DNA of 64,000 nt. Source: Photobacterium alginatilyticum. GTDB taxonomy: Bacteria; Pseudomonadota; Gammaproteobacteria; Enterobacterales; Vibrionaceae. The stretch spans positions 1 through 64,000 of the forward strand of contig NZ_RSEJ01000006.1 of assembly GCF_009910675.1 (NCBI RefSeq), given 5' to 3'. Position numbers and translations under genes: made by a program. The notes under the pieces were generated by a model. That model was not told where the DNA came from. It searched no databases and saw only the letters and a program-made list of their open reading frames with translations. How positions within the stretch are numbered: position 1 is the stretch's first letter; each line of letters begins with the position of its first letter. Of the stretch, positions 54,757 to 64,000 are shown piece after piece.

Positions 54757-57700
54757 TGAACAAGCCTACCCGCAGCCGGAAACCCCTCGACCGCGAGAGC
54801 GTGATCACCCCAATCCAGGCCCTGATTGGATCCGATTTGGCCCAACACCCTGACACCAACCTGATTGAACTCGGCCTTGACTCATTACATATCATGCGGC
54901 TATCCAATCAATGGCGTCGCCAGGGCTCCCGGGTTACCTTTGCCAAACTGATAGAACAGCCGGTGTTGTCTCGCTGGCTCGAGCTATTGTTGCCCGAGCA
55001 ACAGCAAGAGACCCCGCAAGAAGAAAGCATCAGTGCCCTGGCTGAACGCATCCGCCAGGACACCCATTATTCCGAAGACCCCTTTGCACTAACAGACGTT
55101 CAGTATGCTTACTGGGTCGGGCGTCAGGACGATCAGGAGTTAGGAGGAGTAGGCTGTCATGCTTATCTGGAGATCGACGGCCAGGCTGTCGAACCAAAGC
55201 GGCTTGAGCAAGCCTGGCACGCTCTAATCAACCAGCACAGCATGTTGCGAGCCCGGTTCAACGACAATGGCCAGCAGTACATTCCCGACACTGCCCCGCT
55301 TACGGTACTCAGCGTCCATGATTTGCGTCAACTAACGCCGCGACAGGCCGAGCTGCGTGCCCGGGCGATACGCGACACCTTGTCACACCGCAAACTCGAT
55401 ATTGAAAACGGCCAGGTCATGGGGCTGGCCCTGACTCTGTTTGCCAACGACCGTACCCGTATTCATTTTGACGTTGACCTGTTGGTGGCCGATGTCCAGA
55501 GCCTACACATCCTGCTTCGCGATCTGGCGTCGGCTTATCATGCAATTGGCAACGATCTTGAACAAGACCCGGACCGTCCCCTCAAAGAAACACTGAAAGC
55601 CGATCCCCAATGGCGCTTTTCTCATTACCTCGCGACCGAGCAGGCTCGCCACCAAGGCAGCCTGGCTGCCGACAAAGCCTATTGGCAAAAGCGCCTGGCT
55701 GATCTGCCACCTGGTCCCCAGCTACCACTGGCCTGCGAGCCCAAGTCTCTCACCCGTCCGGTTTTCAGCCGTCGTAGCCACCAGCTCAGTCTGGAAAAAT
55801 GGCAGAACATCAAAGCCATTGCCGCCAAGTTTTCACTTACCCCGGCAATGGTACTGGCCAGTGCCTATGGCCAGGTACTGGCTCGCTGGAGCGCCGAACC
55901 GGAGTTTGTTCTTAACGTACCGTTGTTTGACCGCCAAACTGATCATACAGGCATCGAAGATGTAGTGGCCGACTTTACCAACCTGATGTTGCTTGAATGT
56001 AACTACCGTATTCCACAATCCTTTCTGGCCCAGACCGAGCAACTCCAGCGTCAGCTACATCGTGATCTTGCTCATGCGCGCTATTCGGCAGTCAGCATCC
56101 AGCGCGAACTTGCGCGCCAGGGGCGTGAACAAGGTGTCTCTGCACCGGTGGTTTTTGCCTGTAACCTTGGTACCCCACTGCTGACCGAGCAATGTCAGCA
56201 CACGCTGGGAACACTCCATTACATGATTTCACAAACCCCACAGGTCTGGCTGGATCACCAGCTTTATGAAGGCGAAGACGGACTATTGCTGGCTTGGGAT
56301 GCAGTTGATGCCCTGTTCCCGCCTCAACTTATCGACAATATGTTCCGAGCCTATACCGACCTGCTTGAAGCACTGGCCGAGAATGAGCAGAACTGGCACC
56401 ACACCAACCCGGTTGCGTTACCGGCTGATCAGTTGACCCAGCGTCGTCTGGCCAATCAGACGAAGCAGGACATCGTACCCCGTTTGCTGCACCAGGAAAT
56501 GTTTTCGATTGCACACCAGACCCCGCACCGGATCGCCCTGATCGACAGCCAGCAACAGATGAACTACGGTGAGCTGGCCCTCCGGGCGCTGCAAATTGCT
56601 CGCCTGCTTCAACAGCACGGTCTATCAGCAGGTGAGCCTGTCGCTGTCACCCTGCCGAAAGGATGTAGCCAGATAGCCGCAGTCATGGGAATTTTGGCCG
56701 CCGGCGGCTGCTACGTCCCGATTGGTATCCACCAGCCCGATGCGCGGCAGACGAAAATTCACCGTACGGCAGGGATCCGTCTGGTACTAAGCGATACTGA
56801 ACATCAGGCCAATGTTGCCACCCAAACAGTCACCTGCCTGGATATCGGCAAAGCCGATGCCCTGGCCCCCTTGCCTGAACCGGTAGCTGTCTCACCGATA
56901 CAAAGTGCATATATCATTTTCACTTCAGGCTCGACCGGTGAGCCAAAAGGGGTAGAAATGGCGCACCAGGCCACATCCAACACCATTGATGACATCAATG
57001 TCCGCTACGGTGTGCATGCCGACAGCCGGGTACTGGCCGTATCCGCACTGGACTTCGACCTGTCTGTTTACGATATCTTCGGTGTGCTCAGTATCGGTGG
57101 TGCGATGGTATTGATCGACGAAGAGCAACGTCGTGATGCCGCAGCCTGGCTCTCCCTTATCGAACAACACAAGATCACCGTCTGGAATACCGTTCCTGTC
57201 CTGCTGGATATGCTGATGGTCATCGCACAGGACCACCCGCGCCGCGAAGAACGTCCCATCCTGCCATTTGAGCAGGTCATGTTATCGGGTGACTGGATCG
57301 GACTCGATCTGCCACCCCGCCTGCATGCCCTCACTTCCCCCACCGTCAGGCTGGCAGCCATGGGCGGTGCAACAGAAGCGGCGATATGGTCCAACACCTT
57401 TGACCAGTTTATCCCTGGCAAGACCCTTCCGGCATCCTGGTCATCCATTCCGTACGGGGCACCGCTGGCAAACCAATGCTACCGGGTAGTCGATGCGCAA
57501 GGACAAGACTGTCCGGACTGGGTACCGGGTGAGTTGTGGATCGGTGGTCGCGGGTTGGCCGAAGGCTACCGAGGGGATGAAACCCTGACCGAGCAACGGT
57601 TTGTCCTCGCTAAAACCGACACTCTAGATAACGTTCAGGACGAGTTGCGCTGGTACCGCACAGGCGATATGGGACGTTACTGGCCAAACGGCCAACTGGA

Positions 57701-60700
57701 GTTTCTTGGCCGCCTCGACCACCAGGTCAAAGTACGAGGGCACCGTATTGAGCTAGGCGAAATTGAAACCGCGCTGCTCAACCAGCCAGCTATCAGCCGG
57801 GCCGCTGTCGCCACCTTGCGCAGTGATGATCAGCCTGCAACACTGGCTGCCGCTGTGGTCGCTGAGCCCGGACATCGCATTGACACTAAAGTGATCACCA
57901 CTGGCCTGCAGCAATTAGTACCCGATTACATGGTGCCAACCTTATTGATTGAGGTTGAAACCATTCCGCTAAGCCACAACGGGAAAATCGATCGTAAACA
58001 GATCATTGCTCTGCTTTCCGGGCACCTGAATAACCAGAGTGCAACCTTGACACCCCTACAGACAGCGAATGAGATCGCAGTTGCCAAAGTGTGGCAGCGG
58101 CTGTTATCTGCAGAGCAACTAGGCCGTGAAAGCAACTTCTTTACCCTAGGCGGTGACAGCCTGCTGGCAACCCAGGTCATTTCAGCGTTGCGCTTACAGG
58201 GATTTGATGCCGAGCATCCTCTGCGCCAATTGTTCGCCAATCCTGTACTGGCAGAGTTTGCTGCCATTTTGCACGAAGGCGAAACCATTGAGCCAACGCC
58301 ATATATTCAACCTGATCTGGCCAACCGCCATCAGCCCTTCCCGTTCACGGAAGTACAGCAAGCTTATTGGATGGGGCAATCCCCAGGGTTGCCGCTTAAC
58401 TGCGGTACTCATTATCTGGTCGAACTGGACGGAGAGAATGTGGATCTCGACCGGCTGGCCCAAGCTTGGCACGCTCTGGTTGAACGTCATGAAATGTTGC
58501 GGGCCATTGTCACCTCTAATGGCATGCAGCAGATCCTGCCAACTGTCGCACCACAGCCAATCAAACAGTCCCGCATTGATGCCAGCCAACATACTGATGG
58601 CCTGACTGCCGCCCGCCAGCAACTCAAGCAATACTGGCAGGTCCTGTCTGAAAACCACCAAAATCAGGCTGCCGGTATCACTACGGATACAGGTCCGGCT
58701 CATCGTCTCTTTGCCGTTCACTATCACGATCCCCAAGGCAAGCCACGCCAGAGGATTGGGATTATCTTTGATTACCTGACGCTGGATGGCTTCAGCATCA
58801 AGCTGCTGCTTGAACAACTGGCCACAGCCTACAGCACGCCGAATCAGCTTCCGCCAGCTCCTGGCCTCTCGTTCCGCGATTACGTCAACCAAATCGTACC
58901 GGACAGTAACGAGCTTGCCCGGGCTGAAAAATACTGGACAGAAAAATTACAAAGTCTGCCAATGGCAGCCTCGCTACCACTGGCACACGAACCTGATACA
59001 CTGAACGATATGACGGTCAGGCGCCGCCATGCCCGCTTGAGCAGCAGCAAGTGGCAATTGCTCAAAGACAAGGCTCGCAGTCACCAGATCACCCCTTCCG
59101 TACTGCTGCTGGTTGCCTACAGCCAGATCATCCGAGCCTGGAACAGTGGCCGTGACCACACCCTCAACCTGACTTTGTTCGATCGCAAAGACGTCCATCC
59201 GGATATCAACCAAGTACTGGGTGACTTCACCTCATTGGCTCCGATAGGTTTCTATCAGGAACGAGGTCACAGCCTGCTGGAACAAGCGCGGGCAACCCAG
59301 CAAGAAATCGCTCAGGCTCTGGAACACAAAGTCATTTCATCGATCTGGATCCAGCGCGAAAGGGCGCGTGAAATGAGCATGACTGCCGCATCTCTCCCCA
59401 TCGTATTTACCAGCACTTTAGGGTTGGGCAACGGTCTGTTCGAGCAAGCACCCGCCGGCTTCCCGGAATTTGCTGCCGGTGGACTATCCGAAACCCCTCA
59501 GGTCTGGCTTGACCATCAGTTGTATGAGTACAACGGTGAACTGACCTTGTCCTGGGACACGGTCGAAGGCCTGTTCCCGATGGGTATGATAGATGACATG
59601 TTCGATGCCTATCTGGACTTGCTCGATCAACTGATAACACAGGACTGGCAACAACCACTGATCTTGCCATTGCCACAGGCACAACTGGCTGTACGCCGTG
59701 ATGCCAATCACACCCAACAGGCAATCCCCCCTCGCCTCTTGCATCAGCCAATGTTTGACATTGCCCGGGCAACACCAGAGCGTATTGCACTGATTGCCGG
59801 TGAGCAGACGATTAGTTACGGCAAACTAGCCACCCAGGCTCTGCAAATTGCCACGCTCCTGCAACAACATGGTTTGAAAGCCAGTGAGCCGGTAGCTATT
59901 ACCCTGCCTAAAGGCCCGGCGCAAATTGCCGCAGTCTTCGGAGTCCTTGCTGCCGGTGGTTGTTACGTTCCCATCGGTATCCATCAACCAGAAGCCCGCC
60001 AGTCACGCATTCATCGTACTGCCGGGATCCGCATGGTATTGAGCGATCACAGCCATCATTCATGCGTTGCTGCTGAGGGCATCACCTGCCTGGATATCCA
60101 CCATTCCAACAATCTGGCTCCCCTATCCGAACCGGTTGCAGTCTCACCGGAGCAAAGCGCTTATATCATCTTCACCTCAGGCTCAACCGGTGAACCCAAA
60201 GGCGTGGAAATGACTCACCAGGCTACCGCCAATACCATTGATGATATTAATACCCGCTACGGCGTTCATGCCGACAGCCGCGGTCTGGCTGTTTCAGCCC
60301 TTGATTTTGATCTGTCAGTCTATGACATATTCGGGCTGCTCAGTTGTGGCGGCGCCATAGTACTAATAGACGAGCACCAACGCCGTGATGCCGAAATATG
60401 GCTAACACTGATCCAACGCCATCAGGTAACGGTATGGAACACCGTCCCTGTACTGCTCGATATGCTGCTGGTCGAGTCCCAGAGCAAAGCCAGCGAGGAT
60501 CACACGCAAAAGCTTCCTTTTGAGCAGGTATTGTTATCCGGTGACTGGATCGGGCTGGACATCCCGGGCCGCTTATTTGCCCTCAATGCGCCAGACGTCA
60601 AGCTGGCCGCTATGGGCGGGGCCACGGAGGCTGCGATCTGGTCCAATACTTTTGACCAGTTCTCGCCAGAACATGGTTTGCCAACTCACTGGAGCTCGAT

Positions 60701-63700
60701 CCCTTACGGTAAACCGCTGGCAAATCAGTGCTACCGAGTTGTCGACAGCCAAGGGCAAGACTGCCCTGACTGGGTACCGGGTGAACTATGGATCGGCGGA
60801 ACCGGGCTGGCAGAAGGCTACCGGGGAGATCCAGTGTTATCAGCCCAACGCTTTGTCCTGGCAGACAGCAATACCCAACCGGGAATAACAGGTGAGCAAC
60901 GCTGGTACCGCACCGGTGATCTGGGGCGTTACTGGCCAGATGGTAATCTGGAGTTCCTCGGCCGTCTGGACCACCAGGTAAAAGTCCGTGGTCACCGGAT
61001 TGAATTGGGCGAGGTGGAAACTGCCCTGCTCAGCCAGCCTGCCGTAAGCCGTGCCGTGGCTATCACCTTACGCCCGGCCGGACAGCCTGCCGCCCTGGCC
61101 GCTGCCGTCGTCGCCAAGCAGAATTTATGCCTCGATGAGCAAGTTATAAAAACTGGTCTGCAGCAACTGGTACCCGATTACATGATCCCAACCTTGCTCA
61201 TTGAGGTTGATGACATTCCATTAAGTCACAACGGCAAAGTCGACCGCAAACAGATCACGGCCGTGTTGACAGAACACCTGGCCGAACAAAGCACGGTACT
61301 GACTCCTGTACAAACAACAACAGAGCAAACTGTAGCAGCTATCTGGCAGCAGCTCCTCAAAACCGAGAACATCGGTCGTGAAAGCCACTTTTTCACTCTG
61401 GGGGGTGACAGCCTACTGGCCACGCAGGCTGTCGCCGCATTACGCCAGGCCGGGCTGGATGCCGAGCAACCACTACGTCTGTTGTTTGCCAAGCCGGTAT
61501 TGGCCGAGTTTGCTGCCGAGCTAAGCCAGAGTGACATCAGCGAGGCCTTGCCAGCCTTAATCGCCGAACCTGATAACCGTTGTGAACCATTCCCGCTGAC
61601 CGAGGTTCAGCAGGCCTACTGGATGGGACAGTCACCAGGCCTGCCGCTTAACTGCGGCACCCACTACCTGGTCGAACTTGATGGTGAAATGGTGGATGTT
61701 GCCCGCCTTGAACAGGCCTGGAACGGACTGGTTGAACGCCATGATATGCTGCGTGTGGTGGTCGATGAACATGGTCGGAGCCAAACTATCCAACCGCAGG
61801 TTACGCCGTACCGCATTGAGCTCGCCCCCCAGTGCTACGCCAGCCAGACAGAAGCCAAGGCACAAATTACTCAGTGGTGGCAAAGCGTAACCCAGGCAGC
61901 AGAACAGACCCTGTTTGCTATCCGTATTGTCCGCTATGGCAATCAGCGTAACCGCCTCGGTCTGATGTTTAATTACCAGACCCTTGATGGTTTCAGCATT
62001 AAGTTGCTACTCAAAGAGCTGGCAATCCGCTACCAAGACCCACAGGCCCTATTGCCTGAATTTGCCATTTCATTCCGCGATTACGTCAACCAAATCCAGC
62101 CTCAGCCAGCCGCGCTGGAAAGGGCTCAAGCCTACTGGCAGAACAAGCTTAGCACCTTACCGCTAGCCCCGGCATTACCGCTGGCCAAAGATCCGCGTAC
62201 CTTGAACAAACCACAGTTCTGTCGGCGGGAAGCCAAGCTTAGTGCCCAGCAATGGCTGCAATTGCGCCAATCGGCCCAGCAACAAGGGATCACACCATCT
62301 GTGCTGATCCTGGCCGCCTATGCCGATGTACTCAGCCAATGGAGCGGCGGGGCTGCACTTACCGTCAATCTGACCCTGTTCGACCGCAAACCGGTTCATG
62401 CGGACATCAACAAGATTGTCGGGGACTTTACCTCACTGGCCCCGGTCGGCTACACACCTGACAGCTCGATGACCCAGCTCGATGTGGTGCGCCAACTCCA
62501 GCAGGAGGTTGCCGACGCCCTTGAACACCGTGAACTGTCATCTATCTGGGTCCAGCGCGAGCGGGCGAAGACCATGGATATGACCGCAGCGGCGCTACCG
62601 GTTGTCTTTACCAGCACTTTGGGGATCTCGGACGATCTGCTGGGCGACGACACCATGGTTCATTTCCCGCAACTGGCAGGTGGCGGTCTGTCTGAGACCC
62701 CGCAAGTATGGCTTGATCACCAGATGTATGAATCGCAAGGGGAGTTGCTGATCTCCTGGGACAGTGTCGATGAACTATTTCCGGCCGGAATGCTAGATGA
62801 CATGTTCAGTCAGTTCATCAAGGTAGTCAGCCAGATGACTACCCAATGGCAGTCACCTTTTGCCCCACTGTTACCCGATACCCAGAAGCAAGTCCGGCAG
62901 CAGGTTAACGCCCCGAACCCCGAGGCGCTTTCTCCACGGTTGCTACACCATGGCATGTTTGACATTGCCCGCCGTCACCCTCAACGTATTGCACTGATTG
63001 AAAATGACAAGCAGCTGACCTATGGCGAACTGGCTAACCAAGCCTTGCGTATCGCCAGTGCGCTGAGACGCAATGGCCTGCAAGACGGTGAACCGGTAGG
63101 GATCACCTTGCCTAAAGGCGGCCACCAAATTTCTGCGGTGTTCGGTATTCTTGCCGCCGGTGGATGTTATGTCCCGATTGGAATCCACCAGCCAGCGGCA
63201 CGCCAGGCAAAAATCCACCAACGAGCCGGGATACGAAGGGTACTGACCGATGCAGGGCACAGTCACCTAATCCCTACCGGTGAGATCTGCGCTATCTCGA
63301 TTGACACCGCACTGCTGGCAGAGCCATTAGCGGAGCCGGTCGCGGTCTCCCCGGCACAAAGTGCCTACATCATCTTTACTTCAGGCTCCACCGGTGAGCC
63401 TAAAGGTGTCGAAATGGCCCACCAGGCAACAGCCAATACCATTGACGACATCAATACCCGTTACGGTGTCCATGCTGACAGCCGGGTACTGGCTGTCTCT
63501 GCCCTCGACTTCGACCTGTCTGTGTATGACATCTTCGGCCTACTTAGCACCGGCGGTGCCATGGTACTGATTAACGAAACACAACGCCGTGATGCTGCCG
63601 CCTGGCTGAAATTGGTTGAGCGTCACAACATCACAGTGTGGAATACCGTACCAGTGCTGCTCGATATGCTGATGGTAGTGGCTGAGCACCCTACCCGTAA

Positions 63701-64000
63701 CAGCCAGCACCCTGCGTTACCGTTTGAACAAGTGATGCTCTCCGGTGACTGGATCGGGCTGGATCTGCCCGGCCGTCTGTTTGCCCTCAGTAGCCCTGAA
63801 ATCAGGCTGGCCGCCATGGGCGGAGCAACAGAAGCAGCTATCTGGTCAAACACCTTCGATCAGTTCCAACCGGGCCACCTACTTCCTGCCGATTGGCATT
63901 CCGTACCTTACGGCTATCCACTGACCAATCAATGCTATCGGGTAGTTGATGCCCATGGCCGGGACTGCCCGGACTGGGTGGCCGGTGAACTGTGGATTGG
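54756..64000 (+). CDS. NRPS for phenolic-thiazoline siderophore (partial, 3081+ residues)
   Basis: The frame is open from ATG 54756 to the window end. An aryl carrier domain has the phosphopantetheine Ser43 in LGLDSL. Three modules follow. Cy1 (about 105-530) has DLLVADVQS at 241-249, A1 (about 575-1060), PCP1 with Ser1135 in LGGDSLLATQ. Cy2 has DYLTLDGFS at 1339-1347, then A2 and PCP2 (Ser2219). Cy3 has NYQTLDGFS at 2406-2414, and A3 is cut by the edge. All A domains share FDLSVYD, VWNTVPVLL, LSGDWIGLD and AAMGGATEAAIWSNTFDQF, reading D-L-Y-N-(M/L)-S-M-I-W, a cysteine code as in HMWP2 and PchE. No reductase, methyltransferase or epimerase insert is seen. It would build a salicyl-capped chain of Cys-derived thiazolines. 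The end (thioesterase or more modules) is not visible. Confidence 0.93.
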   Translation, partial: MNKPTRSRKPLDRESVITPIQALIGSDLAQHPDTNLIELGLDSLHIMRLSNQWRRQGSRVTFAKLIEQPVLSRWLELLLPEQQQETPQEESISALAERIRQDTHYSEDPFALTDVQYAYWVGRQDDQELGGVGCHAYLEIDGQAVEPKRLEQAWHALINQHSMLRARFNDNGQQYIPDTAPLTVLSVHDLRQLTPRQAELRARAIRDTLSHRKLDIENGQVMGLALTLFANDRTRIHFDVDLLVADVQSLHILLRDLASAYHAIGNDLEQDPDRPLKETLKADPQWRFSHYLATEQARHQGSLAADKAYWQKRLADLPPGPQLPLACEPKSLTRPVFSRRSHQLSLEKWQNIKAIAAKFSLTPAMVLASAYGQVLARWSAEPEFVLNVPLFDRQTDHTGIEDVVADFTNLMLLECNYRIPQSFLAQTEQLQRQLHRDLAHARYSAVSIQRELARQGREQGVSAPVVFACNLGTPLLTEQCQHTLGTLHYMISQTPQVWLDHQLYEGEDGLLLAWDAVDALFPPQLIDNMFRAYTDLLEALAENEQNWHHTNPVALPADQLTQRRLANQTKQDIVPRLLHQEMFSIAHQTPHRIALIDSQQQMNYGELALRALQIARLLQQHGLSAGEPVAVTLPKGCSQIAAVMGILAAGGCYVPIGIHQPDARQTKIHRTAGIRLVLSDTEHQANVATQTVTCLDIGKADALAPLPEPVAVSPIQSAYIIFTSGSTGEPKGVEMAHQATSNTIDDINVRYGVHADSRVLAVSALDFDLSVYDIFGVLSIGGAMVLIDEEQRRDAAAWLSLIEQHKITVWNTVPVLLDMLMVIAQDHPRREERPILPFEQVMLSGDWIGLDLPPRLHALTSPTVRLAAMGGATEAAIWSNTFDQFIPGKTLPASWSSIPYGAPLANQCYRVVDAQGQDCPDWVPGELWIGGRGLAEGYRGDETLTEQRFVLAKTDTLDNVQDELRWYRTGDMGRYWPNGQLEFLGRLDHQVKVRGHRIELGEIETALLNQPAISRAAVATLRSDDQPATLAAAVVAEPGHRIDTKVITTGLQQLVPDYMVPTLLIEVETIPLSHNGKIDRKQIIALLSGHLNNQSATLTPLQTANEIAVAKVWQRLLSAEQLGRESNFFTLGGDSLLATQVISALRLQGFDAEHPLRQLFANPVLAEFAAILHEGETIEPTPYIQPDLANRHQPFPFTEVQQAYWMGQSPGLPLNCGTHYLVELDGENVDLDRLAQAWHALVERHEMLRAIVTSNGMQQILPTVAPQPIKQSRIDASQHTDGLTAARQQLKQYWQVLSENHQNQAAGITTDTGPAHRLFAVHYHDPQGKPRQRIGIIFDYLTLDGFSIKLLLEQLATAYSTPNQLPPAPGLSFRDYVNQIVPDSNELARAEKYWTEKLQSLPMAASLPLAHEPDTLNDMTVRRRHARLSSSKWQLLKDKARSHQITPSVLLLVAYSQIIRAWNSGRDHTLNLTLFDRKDVHPDINQVLGDFTSLAPIGFYQERGHSLLEQARATQQEIAQALEHKVISSIWIQRERAREMSMTAASLPIVFTSTLGLGNGLFEQAPAGFPEFAAGGLSETPQVWLDHQLYEYNGELTLSWDTVEGLFPMGMIDDMFDAYLDLLDQLITQDWQQPLILPLPQAQLAVRRDANHTQQAIPPRLLHQPMFDIARATPERIALIAGEQTISYGKLATQALQIATLLQQHGLKASEPVAITLPKGPAQIAAVFGVLAAGGCYVPIGIHQPEARQSRIHRTAGIRMVLSDHSHHSCVAAEGITCLDIHHSNNLAPLSEPVAVSPEQSAYIIFTSGSTGEPKGVEMTHQATANTIDDINTRYGVHADSRGLAVSALDFDLSVYDIFGLLSCGGAIVLIDEHQRRDAEIWLTLIQRHQVTVWNTVPVLLDMLLVESQSKASEDHTQKLPFEQVLLSGDWIGLDIPGRLFALNAPDVKLAAMGGATEAAIWSNTFDQFSPEHGLPTHWSSIPYGKPLANQCYRVVDSQGQDCPDWVPGELWIGGTGLAEGYRGDPVLSAQRFVLADSNTQPGITGEQRWYRTGDLGRYWPDGNLEFLGRLDHQVKVRGHRIELGEVETALLSQPAVSRAVAITLRPAGQPAALAAAVVAKQNLCLDEQVIKTGLQQLVPDYMIPTLLIEVDDIPLSHNGKVDRKQITAVLTEHLAEQSTVLTPVQTTTEQTVAAIWQQLLKTENIGRESHFFTLGGDSLLATQAVAALRQAGLDAEQPLRLLFAKPVLAEFAAELSQSDISEALPALIAEPDNRCEPFPLTEVQQAYWMGQSPGLPLNCGTHYLVELDGEMVDVARLEQAWNGLVERHDMLRVVVDEHGRSQTIQPQVTPYRIELAPQCYASQTEAKAQITQWWQSVTQAAEQTLFAIRIVRYGNQRNRLGLMFNYQTLDGFSIKLLLKELAIRYQDPQALLPEFAISFRDYVNQIQPQPAALERAQAYWQNKLSTLPLAPALPLAKDPRTLNKPQFCRREAKLSAQQWLQLRQSAQQQGITPSVLILAAYADVLSQWSGGAALTVNLTLFDRKPVHADINKIVGDFTSLAPVGYTPDSSMTQLDVVRQLQQEVADALEHRELSSIWVQRERAKTMDMTAAALPVVFTSTLGISDDLLGDDTMVHFPQLAGGGLSETPQVWLDHQMYESQGELLISWDSVDELFPAGMLDDMFSQFIKVVSQMTTQWQSPFAPLLPDTQKQVRQQVNAPNPEALSPRLLHHGMFDIARRHPQRIALIENDKQLTYGELANQALRIASALRRNGLQDGEPVGITLPKGGHQISAVFGILAAGGCYVPIGIHQPAARQAKIHQRAGIRRVLTDAGHSHLIPTGEICAISIDTALLAEPLAEPVAVSPAQSAYIIFTSGSTGEPKGVEMAHQATANTIDDINTRYGVHADSRVLAVSALDFDLSVYDIFGLLSTGGAMVLINETQRRDAAAWLKLVERHNITVWNTVPVLLDMLMVVAEHPTRNSQHPALPFEQVMLSGDWIGLDLPGRLFALSSPEIRLAAMGGATEAAIWSNTFDQFQPGHLLPADWHSVPYGYPLTNQCYRVVDAHGRDCPDWVAGELWI
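58339..64000 (+). repeat. Tandem duplicated Cy-A-PCP modules within the NRPS gene
   Basis: Module 2 (from about 58339) and module 3 (from about 61591) are direct repeats with a period of exactly 3252 bp: the PCP Ser codons of modules 1/2 and the Cy starts of modules 2/3 show the same shift. Both Cy domains begin EVQQAYWMGQSPGLPLNCGT. Cy1 is clearly different, but A1 is similar to A2 and A3. Module 3 is cut by the window edge. Confidence 0.8.

Noticed and set aside
58194..58892. 232-residue minus-strand ORF inside the NRPS
   Set aside because: Shadow frame opposite the Cy2 domain; no independent support.

Overview
The window looks like a chromosomal segment of a marine gammaproteobacterium of the Vibrionaceae, probably Photobacterium or a close relative. 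The evidence is a RyhB small RNA with the enterobacterial/vibrio core, RstA/RstB-like regulators, a complete clade I nitrous oxide reductase cluster and a yersiniabactin-type siderophore locus. The genus is an inference from gene content; the sequence alone does not prove it.

Layout. 1-430: the 5' end of a group II intron on the minus strand, stopping next to a transcription terminator, then a 48-residue lipoprotein gene. 1054-4663: an operon for a serine hydrolase, an MFS transporter and a nitronate monooxygenase-like flavoprotein. 4691-7548: a TetR repressor divergent from an old-yellow-enzyme reductase, then two small membrane proteins. 8003-15975: nosRZDFYL for the last step of denitrification, with an FNR-type box in front. 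16159-19204: an SRAP protein, a GNAT remnant, and a lipase-like/exported protein pair. 19249-22442: a LysR gene and an ABC-F ATPase whose long 5' leader encodes a 26-residue peptide. 22516-27157: two DUF1566 lipoproteins, one fused to a di-heme peroxidase, divergent from ryhB. 27172-31823: a glycine-zipper lipoprotein, fbp, rstBA-like genes and an exported protein. 31880-33834: a SigZ-like sigma factor, an UPF0718 permease and a small thioredoxin-like protein. 33939-38136: two TetR genes with clear operators, their divergent membrane proteins, a TsaA-like methyltransferase and a DUF4336 protein. 38288-45525: a LysR regulator divergent from a TRAP transporter, a three-component amine/amino-acid dehydrogenase and a RidA deaminase. 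45619-47779: a VOC protein and a DcuC-type carrier. 47877-64000: the siderophore locus.

Siderophore locus. Two ABC half-transporters resembling YbtP/YbtQ diverge from an aryl-AMP ligase, a salicylate synthase and a giant NRPS that runs off the right edge. In the part visible the NRPS reads ArCP-(Cy-A-PCP)-(Cy-A-PCP)-(Cy-A...). All three adenylation domains carry a cysteine-type pocket, modules 2 and 3 are spaced exactly 3252 bp apart, and the third cyclization domain has Asn in place of the first Asp of its active motif. This differs from HMWP2 (one A domain) and PchE/PchF (two modules), and suggests a phenolic poly-thiazoline siderophore or a relative. A Fur-like box lies just before the ligase start. 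Iron control therefore appears twice in the window, here and at ryhB.

No tRNA, rRNA or CRISPR array was seen.
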